A stretch of DNA of 64,000 bases from Devosia sp. 2618 (GCF_040546815.1 NZ_JBEPOO010000001.1:2232001-2296000), one strand, 5' to 3'; shown: positions 15,107 to 24,985, counted from the stretch's first letter. Program-made: numbers and translations. The notes: a model not told the origin generated them from the sequence alone.

Positions 15107-17989
15107 CTAGAGTGTTCGCGCTTTCTCATACCAGGCCGCTGCAGCGGCACTCACTTCGGCGCGCATGGATTTGAGGTCCAGATACAACAGTTCAAAGCTT
15201 GGATAATGGGTCAGGCCCGCCAGCAATTCCTTGAAGGCGCCGGGCCAGGCGTCGTCCTTGAAGGGGCTGATCAGAGCCGAACTCATCACTTGCAGCACTG
15301 TCGAATAGGTATGGTGGATTTCGGCCAGCCGCACGCCTTCGGGCACGAGGCCGGTTTCGCCAAGGCGGGCGAGCACGCTTGAGGTCAGGCCCTGTGGCAG
15401 CGCGACCTGTGCACCTGCGACCAGTTGGGCGGATTGGGCGATGAATTCGAGGTCGACCAGACCACCTTCGGCCAATTTCAGATCGAAGGGGTGGCGTGCG
15501 GGGCGCTCCTTGGCCATCAGGGCGCGCATGGTGAGGACGTCCTCGATGACCTTGGCGGGGTCGCGGACGCGGGACATGACCTCGGCGATTGCGGTATCTA
15601 TCTCGATGCCAAAGGGATTGTCGGCGGAGATCACGCGGGCGCGGCTGAGGGCGAGGTGTTCCCAGGTCCAGGCATTGTCGCGGTGATAGCTGCGGAAACC
15701 GGCGAGGCTCGTCGCCAGCGGGCCGGCATTGCCCGAGGGGCGCAGGCGCATGTCGGCCTCGTAGAGCACGCCTTCGGCGGTCGGCGAGGATACTGCGGCG
15801 ACCAGACGCTGGGTGAGGCGCGCGTAATAGTGGCTGGTGCTGAGGGACTTGTCGCCGTCTGACTCGGCTTCGGGCGCGTCGTAGAGCAGAATGAAATCGA
15901 GGTCAGAGGTGACCGTCATCTCCCGGCTGGCCATCTTGCCGAAAGCGAGAAGCGCGACGCGGCCGCCGGCGATGCGGCCATGGCGGCGCTCGAACTCGAC
16001 GCGGACACTGCCGAACAGCCGGTTGACCAGCGTTTCGGCCAGAGCGGTGAATTGCTCCCCTGCCCCCGTGGCGCTGACCGTGCCGGACAGGAGCCCTGCG
16101 GCGATGAGGAATTTCTGCTCCTGACCGATGATGCGAGCGCGGTCGATGATTTCTTCGTAGGAGCGCGCTTCGGCAAGGAAGGCATCGACCTTTGCAACCA
16201 GCACGTCGCGATGGGTGACTTCATTGGCGAAGGCCGGGTCGATCAACCCGTCCATGACGTGGGTGCGGTGAATGACGGCTTCCGACATGCGGGGCGCCGA
16301 GGCCATGAGCTGGACCAGCAGCGTGCGCAGATTGGCATGGGCGCGCAGCAGCGCGAACAGCTGTACGCCGGTCGGCAGGCGCGACAGGAAGCTGTCGAAC
16401 TTGGCGATCGCCTCGTCGGCATTGCCGGCGCTGCCAAGGGTTTTGAGCAAGGCTGGTAGCAGTTCGGTCAAATGGGCGCGGGCGGCGGCCGCGCGGGTGG
16501 CCGGATAGCTGCCATAATGCCAGCGACGGACGGTTTCGATCACCTTGGAGGCATCGGCGAAACCCATGCTGTTGAGGGTTTCGAGTGTTTCCGGATCGTC
16601 ATCGCTGCCTGTAAACACCAGATTGCCCTCTCCGCTGCCAAGGCTTTCGCCTTCGGTGAACAGCTCGGAATAGTAGCCCACGACGCGTTCGAGCGCGGCG
16701 CGGTAGTCCATTTCGAACTGGCGCAAGTCCGGCTCGCCCATCAGCGTGCCGATGATGGCAACCTCGGCGGGTGATGCGGGCATGACGTGGGTCTGTTCGT
16801 CGCGCAGCATTTGCAGGCGGTTTTCGACGGCGCGCAGATACCAATAGGTCTGGGTGAGTTCGGTGGCCGCCTTGGGCGTGATCCAGTTGGCATCGGCGAG
16901 CGCTGCCAGCGCATGGGCAGTCGGCTTGACGCGCAGGGATTTGTCGCGGCCGCCGGCGATCAACTGCTGCGTCTGGGTGAAAAACTCGATCTCGCGGATA
17001 CCGCCGCGACCGAGTTTGACATTGTGACCTTCGACGCGGATATCGCCGACCTTTTTGGCGATATTGATCTGGCGCTTCATGGCCTGAATATCGGCAATGG
17101 TCGCGAAATCGAGGTGCTTGCGCCAGACATATGGCGCCAGTTCGCGCAGGAAGGCTTCGCCGACCTGTCGGTCACCGGCGCAGGCGCGGGCCTTGATCCA
17201 GGCGGCGCGTTCCCAGTTCTGGCCGCGACTTTCGTAGTAGGCGAGCGCGGCTTCAAACGAGATGGCGACCGGGGTCGAGCCCGGATCGGGGCGCAGGCGC
17301 AGATCGGTGCGGAACACGTAGCCGTGGGCGCGGCGCTCTTCCATCAGGCCGACGAGTTTCTGCACCATGCGGGAATAAAATCTGGTGGCTTCGCTCGGAT
17401 CGGCCAACACGCCTTTTTCAAGGTCGTAGAAGGCGACGATGTCGATGTCGGAGGAATAGTTGAGTTCCTGCCCGCCATGCTTGCCGAGTGCAAAAATGGC
17501 GAGGCCCGAATTGGTGGCGGTCGCTTCGGAGGCGGGGATGGTGAGGAGGCCCTTTTCGGCGGCCTGCCGCATCAGGAGATTGAGCGCGGCATTCAGCGCT
17601 GCGTCGGCTAGGTCGGATAGGGCAGCAGTGGACTGCGCCGTGGTCCAGACTCCGCCGGTCTCAGCTATGGCGGCCAGCAAGGCGGTGCGGCCCTTGGCGA
17701 TGCGGAGAACCGGCGCCAGCGCGTCTTCATTGGATGCGCTGCGGCCGAGGGTTTCGACGACATCGATTATGTCGACAAAGGCACCATCGGCGCTGTCTGC
17801 GAGGGTCGTGACCAGCCAGTCGGCGTTTTCCTGCGCCAGCCCAAGCAGGTAGGGCGCGGTTTCAAGCAATGGCCCGAGCGTTGATCTGGCAGCGCCAATT
17901 GCGGCGCGCTGATCGGAGGGTAATTGCGCGTACCATGCATCAAAGCGTGGCGTATCAACTTGCGGCAGAGCTTGGAGCTTTATGACCAT
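15107..17989 (-). CDS. glnE: Bifunctional glutamine synthetase adenylyltransferase/adenylyl-removing enzyme
   Basis: A 960-residue GlnE, of normal family length. It adenylylates glutamine synthetase when nitrogen is ample and removes AMP when nitrogen is scarce, under PII control. Two nucleotidyltransferase domains are visible: LGKHGGQELNYSSDIDIVAF (about 168-187) in the adenylyl-removing half and FGKMASREMTVTSDLDFILL (about 680-700) in the adenylyl-transfer half, both with intact SDxD metal ligands. The start MVIKLQALPQ was chosen over an in-frame upstream start because it suits the family. It follows the two-component genes on the same strand, with a 190-base repeat-bearing gap. Confidence 0.96.
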   Translation of the reverse strand: MVIKLQALPQVDTPRFDAWYAQLPSDQRAAIGAARSTLGPLLETAPYLLGLAQENADWLVTTLADSADGAFVDIIDVVETLGRSASNEDALAPVLRIAKGRTALLAAIAETGGVWTTAQSTAALSDLADAALNAALNLLMRQAAEKGLLTIPASEATATNSGLAIFALGKHGGQELNYSSDIDIVAFYDLEKGVLADPSEATRFYSRMVQKLVGLMEERRAHGYVFRTDLRLRPDPGSTPVAISFEAALAYYESRGQNWERAAWIKARACAGDRQVGEAFLRELAPYVWRKHLDFATIADIQAMKRQINIAKKVGDIRVEGHNVKLGRGGIREIEFFTQTQQLIAGGRDKSLRVKPTAHALAALADANWITPKAATELTQTYWYLRAVENRLQMLRDEQTHVMPASPAEVAIIGTLMGEPDLRQFEMDYRAALERVVGYYSELFTEGESLGSGEGNLVFTGSDDDPETLETLNSMGFADASKVIETVRRWHYGSYPATRAAAARAHLTELLPALLKTLGSAGNADEAIAKFDSFLSRLPTGVQLFALLRAHANLRTLLVQLMASAPRMSEAVIHRTHVMDGLIDPAFANEVTHRDVLVAKVDAFLAEARSYEEIIDRARIIGQEQKFLIAAGLLSGTVSATGAGEQFTALAETLVNRLFGSVRVEFERRHGRIAGGRVALLAFGKMASREMTVTSDLDFILLYDAPEAESDGDKSLSTSHYYARLTQRLVAAVSSPTAEGVLYEADMRLRPSGNAGPLATSLAGFRSYHRDNAWTWEHLALSRARVISADNPFGIEIDTAIAEVMSRVRDPAKVIEDVLTMRALMAKERPARHPFDLKLAEGGLVDLEFIAQSAQLVAGAQVALPQGLTSSVLARLGETGLVPEGVRLAEIHHTYSTVLQVMSSALISPFKDDAWPGAFKELLAGLTHYPSFELLYLDLKSMRAEVSAAAAAWYEKARTL

Positions 17990-18041
17990 AGTGCATGGGA
18001 TAGCTTGGCGGCGGCTGGCGGGCAAGCGGGGTCGTTGGTCG

Positions 18042-18172
18042 GTGGCACGCCCTCGTGGTTCGACGAACTCACCATGAGCGCTGTGGATGTATCGGTGTGC
18101 CAGTGGCTCGTAGAGGGCGTGACGCTTGAACGCTCACCGGACGGCCCCCTCGCCCCTTAGGGGAGAGGTGAA
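18042..18172. repeat. Degenerate dispersed repeats between glnE and the kinase gene
   Basis: CACGCCCTCGTGGTTCGA and a CTCACCATGAG core (18045-18077) are a degraded relative of the 14961-15106 element. A second family member, with CCCCTCGCCCCTTAGGGG then AGAGGTG, lies at 18137-18170. The gap holds no credible gene. Confidence 0.6.
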
Positions 18173-18179
18173 AGAAGGG

Positions 18180-19607
18180 CTACGCGCCGGGGAGGTCGAT
18201 CACGGCCCTTACACCGGGTTCGTTGTCTTCGATGCGGAAGGTGCCGCCGTGGAGACGGGTTACAGCGTCGACAAGGGAAAGGCCCAGGCCGGAGCCGGTT
18301 TCTGAGCGGCTTTTTTCGAGGCGGACGAAGCGGTCGAGGACGCGCTTGCGATCTTCGACGGGGATGCCGGGGCCGTTGTCGGCGACTTCGATCAGTACGC
18401 GGCCATCGGCTTGGCGCAGGCCGACGGTGATACGGCCCTGCCCCTCGCCATCGGGCTTGGCGTACTTGACGGCGTTTTCGAGCAGATTGACCATGGCCTG
18501 ACCGATCAGCTCGCGATTAGCGCGCAGGTGGACGCTTTCGACGATGCTGGTTTCGACGATAATGCCTTCGTCCTCGGCGACGGGGCCATAAAGCTCTGCC
18601 ACATCGGCGACGACGGCGCTGACATCGACGTCACTGAAGGCGCCGGACGGGGCGCCGGCTTCGGCGCGGGCGATCATCAGCAACGCGTTGAAAGTCTGGA
18701 TCAGGCGGTCGCTCTCGGCGATGGTGGTTTCGAGCGCCTGCTGGCGGGTCTGGTCACTGGCGCCGTCGCGCAGCGCGGTTTCGGCTTGGTTGCGCAGACG
18801 GGTGAGCGGCGTCTTGAGGTCGTGGGCAACGTTGTCGGTGACCTCCTTGAGACCCTGCAACAGCTGTTCGATGCGGTCGAGCATGGCGTTGAGGTTGGTC
18901 GCCAGACCGTCGAATTCGTCGTTGCGCTTGGTGACGGGCACGCGTTCGGACAGGTTGCCCAGCATGATCTTGGTCGAGGTATCGCGAATGGTATCGATGC
19001 GGCGCAGCACGCGGCGGGCGGTGACGCCCCCGGCGATCAGCGAGAACAGGATGATGCCGAGCACGCCGAACAGGAAGCTCTGGACGATGATGGCCGAATA
19101 GCCCCGGCGTTCCACGACGTCGCGGCCGACGACGAGGCGCATGCCGTTGCTGAGTTCGATGGAACGGGCCAGCGCGACGCCGGTCTTGGGCGGACGCGCG
19201 CCGGGCGGTGGCGCGGGGCCATCGGCGGGCGGGTCAATGAACGGGTTGGCGCGCTCATAGTCAAAACTATAGGTGCCGGGCTCGATCAGCACGTCCGGGG
19301 GCACGTCGGTGACGTTGCCGAGCAGGTATTGGCCGCTGGCGTCGCCCAGATAATAGACACCCGGCCCGGGCGAGCGCGCGACGCGATCGACGGCAAAGGC
19401 CAGCGCGCGAATACCCTGATTGGCATCAATGCGCTGGAAGACGGCGACTTCGCGGTCGATGTCATTGGCCTGCTGGCGCTGGATGGTGACGCTGGACTGC
19501 CAAGTGATGAAGGCGAGCAGCAGGATGGCGAACAGCGAAAAGATCAGGATGAACGTTGCCGTCAGCCTGACCGTGGAGGTGCGCCAGAGTTGCCAGAAAC
19601 GGTTCAA
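18180..19607 (-). CDS. Sensor histidine kinase (EnvZ/OmpR-type)
   Basis: A 475-residue membrane kinase: transmembrane helix about 13-35, periplasmic domain about 36-165, second helix about 166-190, HAMP about 190-245, HisKA with His262 in AHDLKTPLTR, and HATPase_c. The start is a TTG 4 bases after the regulator stop, with TAGG as a weak ribosome site. The periplasmic domain carries a proline-rich loop (DGPAPPPGARPP). It pairs with the response regulator directly upstream. In rhizobia this kinase-regulator pair sits between degP and glnE; its signal is not known to me. Confidence 0.9.
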   Translation of the reverse strand: MNRFWQLWRTSTVRLTATFILIFSLFAILLLAFITWQSSVTIQRQQANDIDREVAVFQRIDANQGIRALAFAVDRVARSPGPGVYYLGDASGQYLLGNVTDVPPDVLIEPGTYSFDYERANPFIDPPADGPAPPPGARPPKTGVALARSIELSNGMRLVVGRDVVERRGYSAIIVQSFLFGVLGIILFSLIAGGVTARRVLRRIDTIRDTSTKIMLGNLSERVPVTKRNDEFDGLATNLNAMLDRIEQLLQGLKEVTDNVAHDLKTPLTRLRNQAETALRDGASDQTRQQALETTIAESDRLIQTFNALLMIARAEAGAPSGAFSDVDVSAVVADVAELYGPVAEDEGIIVETSIVESVHLRANRELIGQAMVNLLENAVKYAKPDGEGQGRITVGLRQADGRVLIEVADNGPGIPVEDRKRVLDRFVRLEKSRSETGSGLGLSLVDAVTRLHGGTFRIEDNEPGVRAVIDLPGA

Positions 19608-19610
19608 AGC

Positions 19611-20282
19611 CTACTCGCGGATCATGTAGCCGGCGCCGCGCACGGTGTGGAGCAGCGGGCTGGCGTGGCCCTTGTCGATCTTGGAGCGCAGACGCGACAT
19701 GTGAACGTCGATGACGTTTGTCTGGGGATCGAAGTGATAGTCCCAGACATTTTCGAGCAGCATGGTGCGGGTCACCACCTTGCCGGCGTTTTTCATCAGA
19801 TATTCGAGCAGACGAAACTCGCGGGGCTGCAGCAGGATGGTTTCGCCGTCGCGCTCGACCTTGCGGGACAGGCGATCCAAGGCAAGGCCCCCCACTTCGT
19901 AGCTGGTGGCGGCTTCCGATGGGCTGGAGCGGCGGGCCAGGACTTCCACGCGGGCGAGCAATTCGGTGAAGGCGTAGGGCTTGGTGAGGTAGTCATCGCC
20001 GCCGGCGCGCAGGCCCGTCACGCGGTCATCCACTTCGCCCAAGGCGGAAAGGATCAGCACGGGGGTCTTGTCGTCTTCGGCGCGGAGAGATTCGACAATC
20101 GAGAGGCCATCGCGGCGGGGCAGCATGCGGTCGACGATGAGCACGTCATAGTCCATGCCCGAGGCCATTGCGTAGCCCGTTTCGCCGTCGGCAGCGTGGT
20201 GGGTGATATGGCCGGCCTCGTCGAGGGCCTGAATGAGGTAGCTTGCGGCCTCCCGATCATCTTCGATCAGTAAAATCTTCAC
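19611..20282 (-). CDS. OmpR/PhoB-type response regulator
   Basis: A 223-residue regulator with a receiver domain (phosphoacceptor Asp51, acidic pocket Glu7-Asp8-Asp9) and a C-terminal winged helix (about 130-220). GTG start with GGGAG 8 bases upstream. It should be phosphorylated by the kinase encoded 4 bases downstream and bind DNA as a dimer. A terminator lies between it and degP, so the two-component genes have their own promoter, probably in the 62-base gap or inside degP. Confidence 0.93.
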   Translation of the reverse strand: MKILLIEDDREAASYLIQALDEAGHITHHAADGETGYAMASGMDYDVLIVDRMLPRRDGLSIVESLRAEDDKTPVLILSALGEVDDRVTGLRAGGDDYLTKPYAFTELLARVEVLARRSSPSEAATSYEVGGLALDRLSRKVERDGETILLQPREFRLLEYLMKNAGKVVTRTMLLENVWDYHFDPQTNVIDVHMSRLRSKIDKGHASPLLHTVRGAGYMIRE

Positions 20283-20308
20283 CGCATCGCTCCCTAACAG
20301 ATGAAAAT

Positions 20309-20336
20309 GCGGCCCCGGGAAAGCTCCCGGGACCGC
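20309..20336 (-). terminator. Intrinsic terminator after degP
   Basis: Reading the minus strand: a 12-base stem (GCGGTCCCGGGA with TCCCGGGGCCGC, one G-T pair), a 4-base loop, then ATTTTCATCT. It begins 9 bases after the degP stop and separates degP from the response regulator gene. Confidence 0.8.
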
Positions 20337-20344
20337 GCTTTGGA

Positions 20345-21895
20345 TTATTCGCCCAGCGGCAAGCCGATGAAGCGATCATTGCCATCGCGGCTGGCCTTGA
20401 TCAGAGCCGTATTGCGACCCTGAGCCTTGACCGCGTCAAGTGCCGACTCGAACTGTTCGAGCGAGGTCACTGGCGTGTTGTTCACTTCAAGGATGGCGTC
20501 GCCGACGGCAAGGCCCTTCTTGGCAGCAGGCGATTCAGGGTTGATGTTCTGGATCAACAGGCCGCCCGAGCCGTCAGAGTTTGGCACGAGTGTCAGGCCG
20601 ACACTGGATTCAACCGGCACGGGTGCTGGTGGCACTGGGGCGGCTGGGCCTTCGTCGTTCTGGGCCACCTGTGCCTCGCTCAGCGTGCCGAGCTTGACCG
20701 AAAGCTTGGTCTCGGCGCCATCGCGCCAGACAGTCAGCTCAACGGTGGAGTCAGGGGACTTGCCAGCAATGGTGCGGCTCAGGTCGAGTGCGTCATCGAT
20801 CGGGTCGCCATCAACGGCGGTCACGATGTCACCAGACTTGATGCCGGCTGGGCCAGCAGGACCATCGGGAGCAATGTTGCTGACGATGGCGCCCTTGGGC
20901 TGCGACAGGCCAACGCCATCGGCGATGTCACGCGTCACGTCCTGGATGCCAACACCGAGATAGCCACGGGTGACGGTGCCGGTCTTGATGAGCTGGTCAA
21001 CGATGCCCTTGACGGTTGCTGCTGGGATCGCGAAGGCGATGCCGACATTGCCGCCGTTTGGCGAGTAGATGGCGGTGTTGACGCCGACGACTTCGCCCTT
21101 GGTGTTGAAGGCTGGGCCACCCGAGTTGCCGGTGTTCACGGCAGCGTCGATCTGGAGGAAATCACCGTAGTTGGAGCCGCCGATATTGCGGCCCGAACCG
21201 GAGATGACGCCGACAGTCACGGTGCCGCCGAGGCCGAATGGGTTACCGACAGCCACGACCCAGTCACCAATGCGGCTCTGCTGGGTTTCAAAGTTCACGA
21301 ATGGCAGGTCGGTGCCTTCGATCTTGAGCACGGCCAGATCGGTGCGCTCGTCGGTGCCGACGATCTTGGCGACCTGTTCGGTGCCATCGTCAAAGACGAC
21401 GGTTACCTTGGTAGCATCAGCTACGACGTGGTTGTTGGTGACGACATAGCCGTCAGCCGAGACAATAAAGCCCGAGCCGGCTGCCAGGAACTGGCGTGGC
21501 GCGGGGGCACGATTGCCGGGTCCGCCCTGCTGACCCTGGCCCTGCTGGCCGAACTGGTCAAAGAAATTGCGGAAGGGGTGGCCTTCTGGAAGATCTGGGA
21601 AGTTGAAGTTGAACTGTCCGCCATTGCCGCCGCCGCGCTGTACGGCACGAGGGCTTTCCTGGGCTTCGACCAGGATGGAGACGACTGCCGGCTTGACCGC
21701 TGCAACGAGGTCAGCGAACCCGGCCTGCGGCTGCGCCGACGGAGGAACGATGATCTGGGCCGCGTGCTGCACCTGTGCATTGGCAGCCTGACCTGTCATC
21801 ACGAATGCAGTTGAAACACCGCCGATACCGACCAGCAGCGCCAGGGCTGATGCCCCAAGCCAGCGGCTGGTACGCTTCATAATGGTCGAGCGCAT
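20345..21895 (-). CDS. degP: DegP/HtrA-type periplasmic serine endopeptidase (Do family)
   Basis: A 516-residue protein with a Sec signal peptide (about 1-40, cleavage near GQAANA), a trypsin-like domain with triad His156, Asp186 and Ser258 (NTGNSGGP), and two PDZ domains (about 300-395 and 415-510). A Gly/Gln-rich loop (about 87-130) follows the LA-loop position. It degrades or refolds damaged envelope proteins. AAGGAGAA lies 9 bases before the start. It is monocistronic, between the ccm operon and a two-component system, the usual rhizobial arrangement. Confidence 0.94.
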   Translation of the reverse strand: MRSTIMKRTSRWLGASALALLVGIGGVSTAFVMTGQAANAQVQHAAQIIVPPSAQPQAGFADLVAAVKPAVVSILVEAQESPRAVQRGGGNGGQFNFNFPDLPEGHPFRNFFDQFGQQGQGQQGGPGNRAPAPRQFLAAGSGFIVSADGYVVTNNHVVADATKVTVVFDDGTEQVAKIVGTDERTDLAVLKIEGTDLPFVNFETQQSRIGDWVVAVGNPFGLGGTVTVGVISGSGRNIGGSNYGDFLQIDAAVNTGNSGGPAFNTKGEVVGVNTAIYSPNGGNVGIAFAIPAATVKGIVDQLIKTGTVTRGYLGVGIQDVTRDIADGVGLSQPKGAIVSNIAPDGPAGPAGIKSGDIVTAVDGDPIDDALDLSRTIAGKSPDSTVELTVWRDGAETKLSVKLGTLSEAQVAQNDEGPAAPVPPAPVPVESSVGLTLVPNSDGSGGLLIQNINPESPAAKKGLAVGDAILEVNNTPVTSLEQFESALDAVKAQGRNTALIKASRDGNDRFIGLPLGE

Positions 21896-21937
21896 TTAGA
21901 CATTCTCCTTCGCAAACCCTCACAGCTTGTGGGGTCT

Positions 21938-21967
21938 ACATATGGAACGCCGTATCTTTCTACGAGG
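21938..21967 (-). promoter_or_regulatory. Weak candidate heat-shock (RpoH-type) promoter for degP
   Basis: On the minus strand CCTCG is followed after 17 bases by CCATATGT. The -10-like part agrees well with the alphaproteobacterial RpoH pattern (about CCATAT), while the -35 part matches CTTG poorly. A heat-shock promoter would suit a DegP gene, which makes the match easy to over-read. Confidence 0.22.
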
Positions 21968-21970
21968 TTG

Positions 21971-22000
21971 CGCCAACATTAAACCTTGGCAATGTTGGCG
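21971..22000 (-). terminator. Stem-loop between ccmH and degP
   Basis: Perfect 10-base arms CGCCAACATT / AATGTTGGCG around a 10-base loop, about 100 bases after the ccmH stop and 76 before degP. It may end the ccm operon, though no T run follows on the minus strand. It could instead be an operator for degP. Confidence 0.45.
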
Positions 22001-22101
22001 GCGGGATTGCGGCGACGATTGTGGCAAGGTCGCGACGAGGATGTGGGGGATTTGATCCTGGCGCCGGAGGGTATGGCTAGCAATCCTGCAAGGACGGCTG
22101 G

Positions 22102-22542
22102 CTATTTCAGCTCGTCCAGCGCGGCTTGTTCGTCGGCGGTGAGGCCCGGCTCAAGCACGCGCTTGCGGCGGCCCAGGACAAATAGCGTACCGAGCCCGGC
22201 AACCAAAAGGACTGGCGCGGCAACCCAGAGCAGGACGGTATGGTTGTTGAAGCGCGGATTGAGCAGCACGTATTCGCCGTAACGATCCACCAGATATTGC
22301 CGCACGGCGTCGTCGGTATCGCCGACAACGAGGCGTTCGCGGACGAGAATGCGCAGGTCGCGCGCGAGGTCGGCGTCGCTGTCGTCGATGGACTGATTCT
22401 GGCAGACGAGGCACCGCAGGCCCGCCGAGATATCGCGGGCGCGGTGTTCGAGAACCGGGTCAGGAAGCACTTCGTCAGGGCTGAGGGCCATGACGGGTGT
22501 GGCGAGGCACAACGCCAGCAGCAATGCGCGAAGCCAGATCAT
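22102..22542 (-). CDS. ccmH: Cytochrome c maturation protein CcmH (CycL)
   Basis: A 146-residue membrane-anchored thioredoxin-like component of the System I haem lyase. It reduces the apocytochrome CxxCH disulphide before haem attachment. It has a signal peptide, the LRCLVCQNQ motif (Cys44, Cys47) facing the periplasm, and a C-terminal helix (about 104-124). Its start overlaps the ccmF stop (ATGA). It is the last gene of ccmIEFH, matching rhizobial cycHJKL. Confidence 0.96.
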   Translation of the reverse strand: MIWLRALLLALCLATPVMALSPDEVLPDPVLEHRARDISAGLRCLVCQNQSIDDSDADLARDLRILVRERLVVGDTDDAVRQYLVDRYGEYVLLNPRFNNHTVLLWVAAPVLLVAGLGTLFVLGRRKRVLEPGLTADEQAALDELK

Positions 22543-24512
22543 TCTGCAGGCTCCGGCATGGCCTTGGGTGCGCGGCGCGGGGCGCCAACGCGCATCTTGC
22601 GGTCGGTCAGCGACCAGATGCCAGCCAGCGCCATCAGAATGGCTCCGAACCAGATCAGCGTAATGTATGGCTTGTGCCAGATGCGCACGACGTGGGTATC
22701 GGTGAGCGGTTCGCCGAGCTGCAGATAGAGCTGGGAGAAGCCGTAGGTCTCGATAGCCGCTTCGGTGGTGGGCGTGCCGCTCGCCACATAGGTGCGGCGG
22801 TCGGCCATCATGGCGCGCGTGCCGCCACTGGCGTCGGTGATGGTGAAGTGGCCTTCGTCCGACAGATAGTTTGGACCGGGCACCTGCTCAAAACTGTCGA
22901 AGGCGATTGTATAGCCAGCCAATTCGGCCTTTTCGCCAGGGTTCAGCGTCGTCACTAGCTCGGTTTCCCAGGCAGTGGTGGCGACAATGCCGAGCACCGT
23001 GACGCCGACGCCGAAGTGGGCGATGGCGGTGGACCAGGCGGACCGTGGCAGACCAACCAGACGGCGGCCGCTTTCCCGTAGCGGAATCTTGCCGAGCTTG
23101 CTGCGGTCAACCAGTTCGGCAATGGCGCCAAAGGCGACCCAGAAGCCGAGCAACAGGCCGAGCGGGGCGAGCGATATGGATACGCCGCCAAGCGCCGAAA
23201 TCAGAATGGTGGCAAAGATGGCCAGAGCCGCCGCGCCCATGAGCCGCTGGGCGGCACCAAGCACGTCAGCGCGCTTCCATGCCAGTAGCGGGCCAAATGG
23301 CAGCACCAGCAACAGCGGAGCCATCAGCGCACCGAAGGTCAGGTCAAAGAACGGCGCGCCGACCGAAATCGTCGTGCCGGTGAGCGCATCGAGCGCCAGT
23401 GGATAGAGCGTGCCGACCAGCACCGCGCCGACGGCAGTGGCGAGGAACAGGTTGTTGAGGATCAGCGCGCCTTCGCGGCTGACCGGCGCAAATAGGCCGC
23501 CCTGCCGCAGCGTGGCCGCACGCATGGCAAAGAGGAAGAACGCCCCGCCGATGACCAGCGCCAGCAGCGTCAGAATCACCAGACCACGGGTGGGGTCGCT
23601 GGCGAATGTGTGGACCGACGTCAGGATGCCCGAGCGCACAAGGAACGTGCCCAGCAGCGACAGGCTGAAAGTAATGATGGACAAAAAGATCGTCCAGATT
23701 TTCAGCGCATTGCGCTTTTCCATCACCAGCGCCGAGTGCAGCAGCGCGGTGCCGGCAAGCCATGGCATGAAGCTGGCGTTTTCTACCGGGTCCCAGAACC
23801 ACCAACCGCCCCAGCCGAGCTCGTAATAGGCCCAGTAGGAACCCATGGCGATGCCAAGCGTCAGGAACACCCAGCTCAGCATGGTCCACGGCCGGACCCA
23901 GCGCGCCCAGGCCTGATCGATGCGGCCCGAAATCAGCGCGGCGATGGCAAAGGAGAAACAGATCGAGAAGCCGACATAGCCCGCGTAAAGCAGCGGCGGG
24001 TGAATGGCGAGACCGATGTCCTGCAGGATCGGATTGAGATCATTGCCCTGCAGCGGTGGCGGGAAAATGCGCTCAAACGGATTGGACGTGAACAGCGTGA
24101 AACCCGCAAACGCAGCCGTCAGCAGGCTTTGCGTTGCCAAAACCAGCGCCAGCAGATCGCTCGGCAGGCGTCGGCCAAAGGCCGCAACCATGGCGCCGAA
24201 TGCCACAAGGATCAGGATCCACAGGACCATCGAGCCCTCGTGATTGCCCCAGACGCCCGAGATTTTATAGATCAGGGGTTTCAGCGAATGTGAGTTGTTG
24301 ACCGCGAGCAACAGGCTGAAATCGGACGTGACGAATGCCTGGATGAGCGCGGCAAAAGCCACCGCGACCAGAACAAATTGCAGCACCGCGCCCTGGCTCA
24401 GCACCAGCGCGATGCGCGTGCCGGAGCGCCAGTACATGTAGCCGCCAACCGTCGAGGCGGTGGCGATGACGAAGGCGAGAATGAGGGCGAAGTGACCGAG
24501 TTCTATGCTCAC
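22539..24512 (-). CDS. ccmF: Cytochrome c haem lyase subunit CcmF (CycK)
   Basis: A 657-residue polytopic inner-membrane protein that transfers haem from holo-CcmE to apocytochrome c. The tryptophan-rich periplasmic loop WGGWWFWDPVENASFMPWLA is present, together with many transmembrane helices and the conserved WGNHEGSMVLW segment. The GTG start overlaps the ccmE stop (GTGA). Length and motifs are normal. Genes ccmABCDG are not in the window. Confidence 0.96.
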   Translation of the reverse strand: MSIELGHFALILAFVIATASTVGGYMYWRSGTRIALVLSQGAVLQFVLVAVAFAALIQAFVTSDFSLLLAVNNSHSLKPLIYKISGVWGNHEGSMVLWILILVAFGAMVAAFGRRLPSDLLALVLATQSLLTAAFAGFTLFTSNPFERIFPPPLQGNDLNPILQDIGLAIHPPLLYAGYVGFSICFSFAIAALISGRIDQAWARWVRPWTMLSWVFLTLGIAMGSYWAYYELGWGGWWFWDPVENASFMPWLAGTALLHSALVMEKRNALKIWTIFLSIITFSLSLLGTFLVRSGILTSVHTFASDPTRGLVILTLLALVIGGAFFLFAMRAATLRQGGLFAPVSREGALILNNLFLATAVGAVLVGTLYPLALDALTGTTISVGAPFFDLTFGALMAPLLLVLPFGPLLAWKRADVLGAAQRLMGAAALAIFATILISALGGVSISLAPLGLLLGFWVAFGAIAELVDRSKLGKIPLRESGRRLVGLPRSAWSTAIAHFGVGVTVLGIVATTAWETELVTTLNPGEKAELAGYTIAFDSFEQVPGPNYLSDEGHFTITDASGGTRAMMADRRTYVASGTPTTEAAIETYGFSQLYLQLGEPLTDTHVVRIWHKPYITLIWFGAILMALAGIWSLTDRKMRVGAPRRAPKAMPEPAE

Positions 24513-24985
24513 TGTGCACCCATCTCCGGCCGCCATTCGCCACTGGCCTTCAGGGCGTCGACAACCTCTTTGGGAATGTAGTTCTCATCGTGCTTGGCCA
24601 GCACGTTGGTGGCGGTGAACTTGCCGTCGGAGCCCATGCTGCCTTCGGCCACAACGCCCTGCCCTTCGCGGAACAGGTCTGGCAGGATGCCGGAATAATG
24701 GGCGGCAATGTCCTGCGCGCCATCGGTGACAACGAAGTCGTTCTCTTGCCCAGTGCGAACCCAGGAGCCTTCCTTGACCAGACCGCCGAGGCGGATCGGA
24801 TGGCCGGCTTCGACTTCGCGGCTGATGACATCGGACGGGGAATAGAAAAACACGATCTGATCGCGTAACGCCACCAGCACCAGCGTGGTTGCGATGGCCA
24901 GAACCACCGCAAAACCAGCGAGAATCGCCAGCCGCTTCTGCTTGCGGGACCAGCCCTTCTTGCGGACGGCGGCGGGCATGGTCAT
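24509..24985 (-). CDS. ccmE: Haem chaperone CcmE (CycJ)
   Basis: A 158-residue protein with an N-terminal anchor helix (about 18-42) and a periplasmic OB-fold that covalently carries haem to CcmF. The haem-binding residue is His132 in LAKHDENYIP, with Tyr136 as axial ligand. Start and stop overlap ccmI and ccmF by 4 bases each, showing a translationally coupled operon. Confidence 0.96.
   Translation of the reverse strand: MTMPAAVRKKGWSRKQKRLAILAGFAVVLAIATTLVLVALRDQIVFFYSPSDVISREVEAGHPIRLGGLVKEGSWVRTGQENDFVVTDGAQDIAAHYSGILPDLFREGQGVVAEGSMGSDGKFTATNVLAKHDENYIPKEVVDALKASGEWRPEMGAQ

Noticed and set aside
18411..20273. A 620-codon open frame opposite the two-component genes.
   Set aside because: It spans two clearly real genes and their junction, with Gly/Asp/Gln-rich, domain-free sequence.
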